A stretch of DNA of 64,000 nt, from assembly GCF_020034655.1 (NCBI RefSeq), contig NZ_JAIQDJ010000005.1, forward strand, positions 1 to 64,000. The letters are read 5' to 3'. This stretch comes from Thermomonas beijingensis (GTDB lineage: Bacteria; Pseudomonadota; Gammaproteobacteria; Xanthomonadales; Xanthomonadaceae). The translations under genes were made by a program, and so were the position numbers. The notes under the pieces were generated by a model that had not been told where the DNA came from, did not search any database, and worked only from the letters and a program-made list of their open reading frames with translations. Shown piece after piece: positions 10,197 through 19,015 of this stretch (its first letter is position 1; every line of letters begins with the position of its first letter).

Positions 10197-11435
10197 TCAG
10201 CCTGGGTCTAGAACATCCTCACTGCGCGCCGCCACCACCGCCGTCGCGGTCATGTCGCCTGTCACGTTGCCGACCGTGGCCAGCACGTCGGGGATGGCGT
10301 CCACCGCCATCAGTACCGGCAACGCAGCGATCGGTAGGCCCATCGCGGAGGTGATGGGCAGGTTGGTGGCCAGGAAGATGGCTTGGCCGGGCAGGCCCAC
10401 CGAGCCCATGCTGACCAGCACGCTGAGCGCCACGCCGGTGGCCAATTGCGCGGGGCTGAGGTGAACACCGAGTGCCCATGCAATGAAGCAGGCGGTGGCG
10501 ATGTATTGGATGGGAGAGGTGATGCGAAACAGCGATACCGCCATCGGCAGGACCAACCCGGAAATACGCGCCGGGATGCCAAGCCGGTTTTGCGCGCTGT
10601 CCAGCATCGCCGGCAGGGTGGCCAGTGACGATTGCGTACTGGCGGCCACTGCTTGCACCGGCACCAAGCCACCCATGAAGTGACTGAAGTTGCGTTTTCC
10701 AACGGTGACGGCCACGGCGATCAGCAGCACCACGGCCAGTACATACAGCGCGCACTCCAGCACGATGTAGATACCCAGCGCCTGCAACATGCCAAGGCCT
10801 GCGCGTGCGGTTAGCGCCAGTACCAGCGCGAAGATCCCCACCGGTGCGGCCCACAGCACCCAGTGCACGATCACGATCATGGCGTCACTGATCGCTTTGA
10901 GCAGGCCCACCACCTGTGCGCGTGGGGCAGCCTCCAGCTTGGTCAGGGCGAAGCCGAAAAACAGCGCAAACGTCACCAGTGGCAGCATTGCAGACGCGGC
11001 CGCCGCCGCAATTGCATTGCTGGGCACGATGGCGGTGAGTGCGTTGGCCCAGCCGCCTGCCGGCGCGGTGATGGCGTCGGCGTGGCCGCGCAATGCGGCG
11101 GCAACGGCGGGATCTGGTTGCAGCATCGACAGTGCCAACGGAGCCAACAGCGCGGCCATCGCGGCGGCGGCGGTGAGCAGGATTACAAAGCTGGCAATGG
11201 CGTGCTTGGCCACACGACCGGAATGCGCGGCATCGCTGGCTTGATTGATGCCTACCACTACCAGCGCAAAGACCAGAGGCACCACGGTCATCTGCAGCGC
11301 GTTGAGCCACAACTTGCCGAATGGCTCAACAATCGCGGCAATCTGCAAGCCCGTGTCCGGTGCTTGCCACGCCAGCACGATGCCAAGGGCAATGCCGGCA
11401 ATCAGGCCGGTCAGGACGCGTGCGGTTTGGCTCAC
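10197..11435 (-). CDS. Dicarboxylate/amino acid:cation symporter (DAACS family)
   Basis: A 412-residue membrane protein with about eight hydrophobic segments and the re-entrant-loop motif AASTQSSLATLP (compare the Ser-rich SSSAATLP loop of glutamate transporters) and GIPARISGLVLPMAVSL. The family imports acidic or neutral amino acids or C4-dicarboxylates with Na+ or H+. The GTG at 11435 is taken as start because it overlaps the stop of the L,D-transpeptidase gene (GTGA) and begins right at the first membrane segment. As last gene of the minus-strand arm of the putative muropeptide locus it could import the amino acids set free outside (inference). Confidence 0.85.
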   Translation of the reverse strand: MSQTARVLTGLIAGIALGIVLAWQAPDTGLQIAAIVEPFGKLWLNALQMTVVPLVFALVVVGINQASDAAHSGRVAKHAIASFVILLTAAAAMAALLAPLALSMLQPDPAVAAALRGHADAITAPAGGWANALTAIVPSNAIAAAAASAMLPLVTFALFFGFALTKLEAAPRAQVVGLLKAISDAMIVIVHWVLWAAPVGIFALVLALTARAGLGMLQALGIYIVLECALYVLAVVLLIAVAVTVGKRNFSHFMGGLVPVQAVAASTQSSLATLPAMLDSAQNRLGIPARISGLVLPMAVSLFRITSPIQYIATACFIAWALGVHLSPAQLATGVALSVLVSMGSVGLPGQAIFLATNLPITSAMGLPIAALPVLMAVDAIPDVLATVGNVTGDMTATAVVAARSEDVLDPG

Positions 11436-12202
11436 AGGGCTACCTCGGGCAGGTTCCAGTCGTGTTTCAGCGCGGTGTACTGTGTATTTGGCAGCAGCAC
11501 GAACACGGGTTTGCGGCGCGCATCCAGCCACGCCAGCAGCGCGTCCATGCTGGCCGGTGCCATTGCGGTGCAGCCGGCGGTGGTTTCACCGGGGGCTTTC
11601 CATAAGTGGGCGAAAATGCAGCTGCCGCCTTGCTTTGCTACGCCACCTTCGTTGTGTTCGATCACGAAGCCTTCGCGATAGCGCTGGTCGCCATCGGCAT
11701 GCAGATCGCGCCGCATCGGCTCGCTGGATTCATCCAGATGCGGAGCTTTCACCAGACTGCGGTCGATGATCCGGTTGTAGTAGTTCGATGCCGGCACGTC
11801 GATGCACCAGTCATTGGTGGTCATCGCTTGATAGGGCAGGCCAGTGGTTGCGGTGGCGGCATAGCCAAACGCGGTACCGATGGCGAACACGCCGGCCGGC
11901 GCTTTGCCATCGCCTTCCTGCTTGATCGGGCCATCGCGGCGTTGCGCATTCAAACCGATACCCCACGCGCTGCCGGTGCGGCCCAGCATGACCGGCACCG
12001 CATCGCCCACTTGCACCCAATGGCCGTGGTTGCGATCGAAGCGGCGCAGCTGGCCACCGGTTGCATTCCAGTCGGTAGCGGTTACCAATACGAGTTGCTG
12101 GGCATTGGCCCAGCGGTTTGCATTGGAAACGGCGGGGAAGTGCGTGCAGGCGGCGAGTGACAGTGCAAGCAGCGCCGAGGCAGTGCGGTGGATTGGCATC
12201 AT
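11432..12202 (-). CDS. L,D-transpeptidase-fold (YkuD, COG3786 type) lipoprotein or exported protein
   Basis: A 256-residue protein with an N-terminal hydrophobic segment ending in LSLAAC, a likely lipobox. The catalytic domain shows the YkuD signature in the COG3786 form: His in CIFAHLWKAPG and nucleophile Cys in TTAGCTAM. Such enzymes form or cut L,D-bonds at diaminopimelate in peptidoglycan. ATG codons at 12202 and 12199 both fit. The gene lies between the symporter and the RpiR-type regulator, and an inverted repeat (12221-12266) separates it from the regulator, so it may have partly separate expression. Confidence 0.85.
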   Translation of the reverse strand: MMPIHRTASALLALSLAACTHFPAVSNANRWANAQQLVLVTATDWNATGGQLRRFDRNHGHWVQVGDAVPVMLGRTGSAWGIGLNAQRRDGPIKQEGDGKAPAGVFAIGTAFGYAATATTGLPYQAMTTNDWCIDVPASNYYNRIIDRSLVKAPHLDESSEPMRRDLHADGDQRYREGFVIEHNEGGVAKQGGSCIFAHLWKAPGETTAGCTAMAPASMDALLAWLDARRKPVFVLLPNTQYTALKHDWNLPEVAL

Positions 12203-12220
12203 TGGGCTACCAGGCAGCAG

Positions 12221-12266
12221 AAGGGGACGGAGGCTATCAAGCACACTTGATTGCCTCCGTCCCCTT
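12221..12266. repeat. REP-like inverted repeat at the end of the RpiR gene
   Basis: AAGGGGACGGAGGC (12221-12234) is repeated in perfect inversion as GCCTCCGTCCCCTT (12253-12266). The 18-base centre pairs further (TCAA/TTGA). Sequences built on GGGGACGGAGG are met as dispersed palindromes around RAYT (REP-associated transposase) genes in this bacterial family (from memory). The stop codon and last codons of the regulator gene lie inside it, and it can also act as a transcription terminator between regulator and L,D-transpeptidase genes. No second copy was seen in the window. Confidence 0.7.
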
Positions 12267-13094
12267 TTGGCGTTCTAGGGTTTCTTGCAGACGCGCGCGG
12301 CGCGCGGCATCGGTTTCGTACAGACGGATGAACAGCCGATCCAGTAGATGCTGCAGCGCCGAGTGATACAGCAGGCGTTCGATTTGCGGGCGCTCGTCGT
12401 GCGCGGCCACTAGCAGCGTCTGGTCAGCCAGTGCGCGCAAGGCGTTGGCGCTGTGGCGGGTCACCGTAATCACTTTGCCGCGTTGCGCGCGCATGTGTTG
12501 TGCCAGTTGGCACAGTGCCGGTTGCAGGCCGTGTTCGGAAAACGCCAGCAGCACATCGTTTGGTTTTGCCGCGGACAGGCTGGCGGTCATGTGTGCGGCA
12601 TCGAAATTGTGCACAGTCAGAATGCCCAGCTGCGCAAGCCGGAGCGCCAGCGCGCGCGCGTGCAGGTCATCTTCGCCCATGCCGACGATAAATACGGTGC
12701 CGGCGTGGCCCAGTGTCTCCGCCACGGCGGTGAGCGTGCCGGGTGGGTTGATCAAGCGGGTAGCTTCTTCAGCCTCGGATTTGCGCAGCCACAAGTCATA
12801 GCCTTGCGCAGCCACTGCCGGTGTGCCCTCCGGCAGCAGTGGTGTGCCGCCGTTGCTGTCGGCGCGGATCACTGCTTCGCTGATGGCCAGTTTGAGATCG
12901 GGGTAGCCCTTGAAGCCCAGTTTCTGGCAGAACTTGACCACGCTGGATTGGCTGATGCCCAGCGCATTGGCCAACTGCTGCGAGCTGTAGTCGCGCAGCA
13001 GGTGGGCGTTTTCCAAAATGAAATCGGCGATGCGGCGCTCGATCGCCGACATGCGATCGCGCTCGGAACGCAGAATGACCAGCGCCGTGCTCAT
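12237..13094 (-). CDS. RpiR/MurR-family transcriptional regulator with SIS domain
   Basis: A 285-residue regulator. Residues 1-77 are the RpiR helix-turn-helix domain (MSAIERRIADFILENAHLL, then LGISQSSVVKFCQKLGFKGY); about 130-255 is the SIS sugar-phosphate-binding domain (VFIVGMGEDDLHARALALRL). In E. coli MurR of this family responds to MurNAc-6-phosphate. Position in a cluster with a murein-peptide epimerase and NlpC/P60 peptidase suggests local control by a peptidoglycan-derived ligand (inference). The C-terminal tail KGTEAIKCA is coded by the REP-like palindrome, so the native end has probably been replaced. Translation is coupled to the epimerase through three tiny overlapping frames (13095-13138). 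Confidence 0.9.
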   Translation of the reverse strand: MSTALVILRSERDRMSAIERRIADFILENAHLLRDYSSQQLANALGISQSSVVKFCQKLGFKGYPDLKLAISEAVIRADSNGGTPLLPEGTPAVAAQGYDLWLRKSEAEEATRLINPPGTLTAVAETLGHAGTVFIVGMGEDDLHARALALRLAQLGILTVHNFDAAHMTASLSAAKPNDVLLAFSEHGLQPALCQLAQHMRAQRGKVITVTRHSANALRALADQTLLVAAHDERPQIERLLYHSALQHLLDRLFIRLYETDAARRARLQETLERQKGTEAIKCA

Positions 13095-13136
13095 GCGCGA
13101 AGTTTCATGCGAGCAGCCTCATGTGCGCACCCTCAT
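13095..13136 (-). repeat. Three tandem 14-base repeats forming a chain of 5-codon frames
   Basis: On the minus strand ATG codons lie at 13136, 13122, 13108 and 13094, exactly 14 bases apart. The units are ATGAGGGTGCGCAC, ATGAGGCTGCTCGC and ATGAAACTTCGCGC. The epimerase stop overlaps the first ATG as ATGA; each unit then gives a 5-codon frame (MRVRT, MRLLA, MKLRA) whose TGA overlaps the next ATG, the last being the start of the regulator. This keeps a terminating-reinitiating ribosome on track over the 38 bases between the genes. Confidence 0.8.
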
Positions 13137-14239
13137 GCGGCTAGGTTGTTGGCGGGCATCAAGCCGTCGATATGGCGAATCCCCAGCCCCGGAGCATTGG
13201 TCACACTGATCTCCGATTCGTTGAATAGCACACCGCTGGTCACCGGATCGTATTGGCTCAACGAGGGGCCATCCAGATCCACCTTGCTGATCACGTCGGA
13301 CTTGGCTACCGCCAAATGCACGGCGGCGGCAACACCAATACTGGATTCCAGCATGCAGCCAATCATGCAGTCCATGCCGTACAAGCTGCAAATATCGGCA
13401 ATTTTGATGGCATTGGAAATGCCACCGGTTTTCATCAGCTTGATGTTGACGATATCAGCGGCACGCATGCGAATCAGTTCCACCACTTCGCGGGGGCCGA
13501 ACACGCTTTCATCGGCCATCACGGGTGTATGCACGCGTTCGGTGACATAGCGCAAGCCGGCCAAGTCGTGCGCCTTGACCGGTTGTTCGACCAGTTCGAG
13601 CTTCACGCCTGCATCTTCCAGGGTTTGCAGCGCATACACCGCCTGCTTCGCCGTCCAGCCTTGATTGGCATCCAGTCGCAGCAGGGCACGGCCTTCCACG
13701 GCGGCGTGGATGGCTTTGGTGCGTTCGATATCCAAGCCGATGTCTTTGCCCACCTTGATTTTCAGCGACTCAAAACCACGCTCCACCGCTGCCAGTGAAT
13801 CCGCCACCATCTTGTCGATGTAGTCCACGCTGATGGTGATGTCGGTGGTAATGGCCGGCTCGCCACCGCCCAGCAATTGGTACAGCGGCGCGCCGTACAG
13901 CTGCCCCCACAAGTCATACAGCGCAATCTCCACCGCCGCTTTGGCGCTGGTGTTTTTCTCCATCGAAGACTGCACCAGTGCGGTCAGATGGTTGAGGTTG
14001 GCGATGTCTTGGCCAATCAATCGCGGGGCAATGTAATGACGCACTGCTTCGACGATGGAGCCGTGGGTGTCGCCAGTGATGACGGCAGTCGCAGGGGCAC
14101 TGCCATAGCCAACATGGCCATCGTTGGTGTGCACCATCACCACCACGTCTTCGACTTGATCGACCACGCGCAACGCGGTTTTGAAAGGGGTTTTCAGCGG
14201 CACGCGCAGCATGCCAAAACGGATGTCGGTGATCTTCAT
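13133..14239 (-). CDS. L-Ala-D/L-Glu epimerase (enolase superfamily dipeptide epimerase)
   Basis: A 368-residue enolase-superfamily enzyme of the muconate-lactonizing subgroup. The first acid/base Lys pair is in SLKIKVGKD; metal ligands are Asp in LRLDANQGW, Glu in LELVEQPV and Asp in VMADESVFG; the second Lys is in NIKLMKTGG. The two-Lys arrangement is that of 1,1-proton-transfer epimerases such as YcjG/YkfB, which turn L-Ala-D-Glu from murein into L-Ala-L-Glu. Start at 14239 (MKITDI) follows the NlpC/P60 gene by 10 bases and drops an unrelated N-terminal stretch. Neighbouring NlpC/P60 peptidase makes just this dipeptide, which supports the substrate call. Confidence 0.9.
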   Translation of the reverse strand: MKITDIRFGMLRVPLKTPFKTALRVVDQVEDVVVMVHTNDGHVGYGSAPATAVITGDTHGSIVEAVRHYIAPRLIGQDIANLNHLTALVQSSMEKNTSAKAAVEIALYDLWGQLYGAPLYQLLGGGEPAITTDITISVDYIDKMVADSLAAVERGFESLKIKVGKDIGLDIERTKAIHAAVEGRALLRLDANQGWTAKQAVYALQTLEDAGVKLELVEQPVKAHDLAGLRYVTERVHTPVMADESVFGPREVVELIRMRAADIVNIKLMKTGGISNAIKIADICSLYGMDCMIGCMLESSIGVAAAVHLAVAKSDVISKVDLDGPSLSQYDPVTSGVLFNESEISVTNAPGLGIRHIDGLMPANNLAA

Positions 14240-14249
14240 GGCATGGCCT

Positions 14250-15683
14250 TCATTGGAGTTTGCCCACCCGCACGATATTGGTGATGCGATCCACGTAGTC
14301 GGTGTCCTTGTCGAAACGCAGTGGCAGGAGCGGGGTGACGGATACGCCATTCAGATGCATGCTGTGCAGTGTGCCATCCCTGTCAAGATAGCTGCCGCCG
14401 TTGGTGTCATGAATGACATACGGGGCACCATTGATGCGACCCAAAAACAGCATCACGTGACCGGGGATGTAAATCAGATCGCCGACGTCTAGCGTGGCGA
14501 CTGCGGCCATGCGCTGCTGGCGGGGGGTGCGGGCATCAAAATGGATGCGCGAAAATACCGGACTGACCGCTTGCGCACTGGTATTGCGCGGCATCAGCAC
14601 GCCCATGCTGCGATACACATCGGACACAAAGCCGCTGCAATCGCGACCGTTGTAGCTATGCCCCCAGCCGTAGCGTTCACCGAGGAATTTGAAGGCTTGG
14701 CGAATCACATTGGCACGGGTGAGGGGCAGCGCAGCGGGGCTGCTATCGGTGTTTTTCTGCAGTAGCGCGGGCGCGAAGGCAAGCCGGCCGTCGTCGTTGC
14801 GCATGGGCAAGTCGAGGATCCACGACGTGTATGGATGCTGGCCGTTGACTGGCTTGTTGACGGCAACGTCCGCCAACGGAATACGCGTGCCCATGTCCAA
14901 TTGCAGCTCGGACAGGTGCGGTTGCTCACGCGTGAACAGCGTGCGCGGCTTGGCCCCGGTGATGATGCGAAATGGCGCGCGGGTGGCATAACCCAGCACG
15001 GCATCACGCCCACCTTCGGCAATTGCGCTGGCCTCCACCCACGCCGCGTAGCGCTGACTGAGCACAAATAGCCACTGGCCATCGGCGCTGGATTGGGTGA
15101 TGACCACGGCGTCGCCGGGGAACAGCGCGCTTTCCTGGAAACGGTCGATATCGGTATCCCCTTGGCTGGAAAATACCCGCAAGGTGGTCGGGAATGTGCG
15201 CAGTGCAGTGCGGCGCACGGCCATGCCATAGCGGGTGGCTTGATTGGCCGGGATTGCAGGCAGAGCGCGATTGGCGACGATGGCATCCAGTGTTGCCTGA
15301 GGGATCGATTTTCCGGTGTCATCCCAGAGTGGCTTGGTTGGAGCCGATGCTGATTCCTCGATCCAGGTGCGCACTTGCGCACCCGTCAAGCTGGCCGGAA
15401 GCGCAGCCAGATCGTGCATGGAAGGATCGTCATGCAATAGTCGCGCATTACGCGCTTCGATCTGTTGCGGCGTCAGTAGCAACTGTGCGGGCTGCTGGGT
15501 GCGTGCCAGCCAGAACGCGGGGGTCAGCTGTGCGTCTTGTATCCCGATCACTCCGCTGGCAGGCAGTTGCAGCGGGCTTGTCGATGGCGTGCGAGCAGCT
15601 GCCGGAACGGTGGCAAGCAACAACGTTGCCACCAGCAGGTGCCGGTGCCAGGACGGGTGGAGCGAGGTGCGGAGGGGAGCCAT
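14250..15683 (-). CDS. Exported NlpC/P60 peptidase with SH3 domains (gamma-D-glutamyl-diamino acid endopeptidase type)
   Basis: A 477-residue protein with a signal peptide (HRHLLVATLLLATVPAAA), an N-terminal NLPC_P60 stabilising region (TWIEESASAPTKPLWDD), two SH3-like domains (about residues 150-320) and the catalytic domain: Cys in YNGRDCSGFVSDVYRSMG, His in YIPGHVMLFLG and the third polar residue in HDTNG. Enzymes of this build (for example YkfC) split D-Glu from diaminopimelate in murein peptides, releasing L-Ala-D-Glu. The ATG at 15683 is preceded by GAGGGGAG region on the minus strand. First gene of the minus arm, read from the shared promoter region at 15684-15930. Confidence 0.9.
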   Translation of the reverse strand: MAPLRTSLHPSWHRHLLVATLLLATVPAAARTPSTSPLQLPASGVIGIQDAQLTPAFWLARTQQPAQLLLTPQQIEARNARLLHDDPSMHDLAALPASLTGAQVRTWIEESASAPTKPLWDDTGKSIPQATLDAIVANRALPAIPANQATRYGMAVRRTALRTFPTTLRVFSSQGDTDIDRFQESALFPGDAVVITQSSADGQWLFVLSQRYAAWVEASAIAEGGRDAVLGYATRAPFRIITGAKPRTLFTREQPHLSELQLDMGTRIPLADVAVNKPVNGQHPYTSWILDLPMRNDDGRLAFAPALLQKNTDSSPAALPLTRANVIRQAFKFLGERYGWGHSYNGRDCSGFVSDVYRSMGVLMPRNTSAQAVSPVFSRIHFDARTPRQQRMAAVATLDVGDLIYIPGHVMLFLGRINGAPYVIHDTNGGSYLDRDGTLHSMHLNGVSVTPLLPLRFDKDTDYVDRITNIVRVGKLQ

Positions 15684-15784
15684 GCCAATCCTTTGCGGGT
15701 AAGCCGTACAAGTGTGTGCTGCTGTCTGTGCATTGGGCAACGCGTTGCCTAGTGTGCAGGAAGTGATGCTTTTGGAATACATGA

Positions 15785-15805
15785 TTCAAGTATTTTATAC
15801 TTAAA
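15785..15805. promoter_or_regulatory. Palindrome in divergent promoter region, candidate RpiR/MurR operator
   Basis: The 247-base gap between the NlpC/P60 gene and the TonB receptor is AT-rich in its middle and holds AAGTAT-TTT-ATACTT (15788-15802), a perfect 6-base inverted repeat; flanking bases extend it to about 9-base arms with one mismatch. Ten bases on, TTGACA (15816-15821) followed after 17 bases by TTACAC could be the promoter of the plus arm. RpiR-type proteins bind short inverted repeats, so this is the best operator candidate; binding is inferred. Confidence 0.5.
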
Positions 15806-15930
15806 GAATAAATTATTGACAAGTGGATCGGCGTGGTGTTACACCTGTCATGCATCGCAGTGTCGATGGGGACTTTGGTCTGGATGCTGCTGTCGTTCAC
15901 ACATATATCGGACACGATCGGGGAAACGTC

Positions 15931-18930
15931 ATGAGCAATGACCGTATTTTGCGTAAATCCATTTTGAGCATCGCTATGGGGCTGTGCATTGCCTCGCTGG
16001 CATCGGTACCTGCGCTGGCACAAACCGCAACTGGCGGTGTAGCGGGGCGTGCGAATGCTGGTGACACCATCACTGTCACCAGCGCCACCACTGGACAAAG
16101 CCGTACAACAACGGTCAACAAGGACGGCACGTACCGCATCGGCCAGTTACCGCCGGGCAGTTACACGCTGGCAACAGGCAAGGGTAATCCCATCGCGTTT
16201 GCGGTTGACTTGGGCAACACCACCACGGTCAATCTGAAATCCGAAGGCAGTCCGACCAACCTGGAGGCCGTGCAGGTGATCGGTAGTGGCGTGGTCAATC
16301 GCGTGGACGTGCACAGCACGGAAACCGCCACCGTTATCGACCGTCAAGAATTGGCGCGGTTGCCTGTGGATCAAAGCATGGGTGCGGTAGCGTTGCTTGC
16401 ACCGGGTGTCATCAAGGGTAATTCGTCGTTCGGTGGTATTTCATTTGGCGGCTCATCGGTGGCCGAAAATCAAATCTATGTCAACGGCTTGAATGTCACG
16501 GATTTTTACCGCCGGCAGGGCAATTCCAGTGCGCCGTTTGCGTTCTTTGATCAATTTCAGGTCAAGACCGGTGGCTATTCGGTGGAATTCGGGCGCAGTA
16601 CCGGTGGTGTGGTCAATGCTTCAGTACGCGCCGGTGGCAATGAATTTCATGGTGGCGCGGAACTGACCTTCGAGCCGGCAGCCTTCAGTGCTGCCACCGA
16701 TGATCATGTGTTCACCCATCCCACCGCACCCACGACCTATGTGCGGGGCAGTCGTGACAAGTCCAGCTTGACCAAGACCAATATTTGGGCATCTGGGCCC
16801 ATTGTGAAAGATCGCCTGTTCTTCTTTGCGATGTACGAAAACCAGGACTATCGTGCTGGCAATACCGACAACACCGGCTCCGATTGGACGCGCACCAAAT
16901 CGAATAATGGCTTTTGGGGTACGCGGTTGGATTGGAATATCACCGACAATCATGTGCTGTCGCTGATGGCCTTCTCCGACAAGGCGGATTCTGCTGCTTC
17001 GGCTTATGCTTACGACTGGTCAAGCGAAAGGATTGGTGCCTACGGCGGTGACACCATGAATGAGACCGGCGGCAAGAACTGGACGTTGACCTATACCGGT
17101 CATTTCGGTGAAAACTTCGTTGCCAAAGCGATGTATGGCGAAAACGACCGCAATGCGTTTACCCATTCAGTGCTGGATATCGACTGCAATCCGATTTCAG
17201 TCGATGGCAGTTATGCAGGGGCCGGTGCATTGGTAGGCAAGACCGTAGGTTGTCACCCGACCGGTGATTCCGTGACCAAGATGGACAACACCCGCAAAAT
17301 CGGCCGTTTGGATTTTGAGTGGGCATTGGGCAACCATCTGCTGCGGTTTGGCCTGGACCAAGAGAAGCTGACCACGCAGCAAAGCTCGTATTACCCTGGT
17401 CCTGGCGGTGATGCGTTGTTGGCAATGACGCTTGCTGCCGGCACTGAAATCGTGGATGGTTCCGGCGTGTTTTTGTCTCAAAATACCGACATCATTCGCA
17501 AACGGCATCGCGTACTTGGCGGGGCATTTGAAACCGTCAATAATGCCTACTACATCGAAGACAACTGGAATATCACCGATAGCTTCTTGCTCAATCTTGG
17601 TGTGCGGATCGACAATTTCAAGAACAAGACTGCGGCGGGCGATGCCTTCATCAACATCAAGAACTTGGTGGCCCCGCGTGGCGGTTTCAGCTGGGACATG
17701 AAGGGCGACGGCACCACCAAGTTGTACGGCAATTTGGGGCGTTATTACCTGCCGGTAACCAATATCATCAGTACGTCATTTGCCGGCGGGTTGGTGGATG
17801 AGTACAGCTTCTTCCAGCTCAATGGTTGGCAACAGGCCACCAATCCTGAAACCGGTGCCACCTACATGGCACCCATTATCGGCGCGCAAATTGGCCCTAC
17901 CGACAAAAGCATGAACACCGGTGGGGATGACCTGCGAGGTATCTTCCCGAAGGACTTGAAGGCGGTTTATCAAGACGAGGCGATTTTCGGCTACGAGCGC
18001 GCCATCAATGAGGCGTGGTCGTGGGGTGTGAATGCCACCTATCGTCGAATGAACCGCACCATCGAAGATACCCGCATTACGCATTCCAACTGCCCGAGTG
18101 GTTTCAATTGGCCGATCATCAACCCTGGCGAGAAAAACACACTGTGGTGCGATGACATCGGCAATGGCCAAGGCGGTTGGGTGGAGCTGGATACCAGTGT
18201 CGATGGGTACAAAAAGACCAACGGTGAAATCATCGGTTACAAAAAGCCCAAGCGCGAATACAAGGCGTTGGAGTTCCAGCTGGATCGTGCCTGGGATGGC
18301 AAGTGGTCGTTCAATGCCAGCTATCTGTGGTCAAAATCGACCGGAAACTTTGAAGGTCCGGTGAATTCAGATACCGGCTACAACGACACTGGCATGGTGC
18401 AGTACTACGATCATCCGGCGGTGAACGAACGCTATGGGGTGCTGTTCAATGATCACCGTCATCAGGTGAAGTTGCGCGGCAGCTACAAGTTGAACGACAT
18501 GTGGTCATTTGGCTCCACGTTGACCGTACTGTCGGGCGGGCCGATTACCGCTTATGGCACCTACTGGCCGGGGGACAACCGTGCGGCGGGCTCATCGGGT
18601 GAATTCAGCGGCGGTGGTTCCGGTTGGATCTGCGTAGCCAACTGCAAGCAAGCGTACAACCTGCGGCAGTACGAGTACACCGGGCTGGGTGCATTCGGCC
18701 GGATGCCGTGGACCTTTGACTGGGGTGCAAGCGTGACCTGGACCATGCCGGTGCCGGACGTGGACTTGAAGGTGCGCCTGTCGGTGTACAACCTGCTGAA
18801 CAAGCAAACCACGGTGCGTGTGCGGACCCGTTACGAGGTCACTCCCGGCGTCTATCGTGAAACCTTTGGTGAAGGCTCCAATTGGGCGGCGCCACGTTCC
18901 GCACAGTTGGTGCTGACCTACAACTTCTGA
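15931..18930 (+). CDS. Oar-like TonB-dependent outer-membrane receptor with carboxypeptidase-regulatory-like domain
   Basis: A 999-residue outer-membrane receptor. A signal peptide (cleavage near ALAQ, residue 30) leads to a carboxypeptidase-regulatory-like Ig fold (about 31-105, ITVTSATTGQSRTTTVNKDG), the plug (QVIGSGVVNRVDVHSTET to about 230) and a large beta-barrel ending in Phe (LVLTYNF). Such receptors take up peptides or complex organic ligands with TonB energy. The ATG at 15931 has GGGGAAAC before it and starts the signal peptide; an earlier in-frame ATG at 15823 does not. First gene of the plus arm, so the likely cargo is a murein-derived peptide (inference from neighbours only). A terminator follows. 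Confidence 0.9.
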   Translation: MSNDRILRKSILSIAMGLCIASLASVPALAQTATGGVAGRANAGDTITVTSATTGQSRTTTVNKDGTYRIGQLPPGSYTLATGKGNPIAFAVDLGNTTTVNLKSEGSPTNLEAVQVIGSGVVNRVDVHSTETATVIDRQELARLPVDQSMGAVALLAPGVIKGNSSFGGISFGGSSVAENQIYVNGLNVTDFYRRQGNSSAPFAFFDQFQVKTGGYSVEFGRSTGGVVNASVRAGGNEFHGGAELTFEPAAFSAATDDHVFTHPTAPTTYVRGSRDKSSLTKTNIWASGPIVKDRLFFFAMYENQDYRAGNTDNTGSDWTRTKSNNGFWGTRLDWNITDNHVLSLMAFSDKADSAASAYAYDWSSERIGAYGGDTMNETGGKNWTLTYTGHFGENFVAKAMYGENDRNAFTHSVLDIDCNPISVDGSYAGAGALVGKTVGCHPTGDSVTKMDNTRKIGRLDFEWALGNHLLRFGLDQEKLTTQQSSYYPGPGGDALLAMTLAAGTEIVDGSGVFLSQNTDIIRKRHRVLGGAFETVNNAYYIEDNWNITDSFLLNLGVRIDNFKNKTAAGDAFINIKNLVAPRGGFSWDMKGDGTTKLYGNLGRYYLPVTNIISTSFAGGLVDEYSFFQLNGWQQATNPETGATYMAPIIGAQIGPTDKSMNTGGDDLRGIFPKDLKAVYQDEAIFGYERAINEAWSWGVNATYRRMNRTIEDTRITHSNCPSGFNWPIINPGEKNTLWCDDIGNGQGGWVELDTSVDGYKKTNGEIIGYKKPKREYKALEFQLDRAWDGKWSFNASYLWSKSTGNFEGPVNSDTGYNDTGMVQYYDHPAVNERYGVLFNDHRHQVKLRGSYKLNDMWSFGSTLTVLSGGPITAYGTYWPGDNRAAGSSGEFSGGGSGWICVANCKQAYNLRQYEYTGLGAFGRMPWTFDWGASVTWTMPVPDVDLKVRLSVYNLLNKQTTVRVRTRYEVTPGVYRETFGEGSNWAAPRSAQLVLTYNF

Positions 18931-18972
18931 TTGCGGTAACCCGTAGTCACGGCAGTGTGTGGTTCCCCTGGG

Positions 18973-19003
18973 GGCGGCCCTTCGCCGGGCCGCCATTTTT
19001 TTT
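18973..19003 (+). terminator. Rho-independent terminator after the TonB receptor
   Basis: GGCGGCCC (18973-18980), loop TTCGCC, GGGCCGCC (18987-18994), then A and eight T. It lies 42 bases after the receptor stop and just 12 bases before the decarboxylase start, so it should lower expression of the downstream enzymes relative to the receptor. Confidence 0.85.
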
Positions 19004-19015
19004 GAGGTTTGAAAA

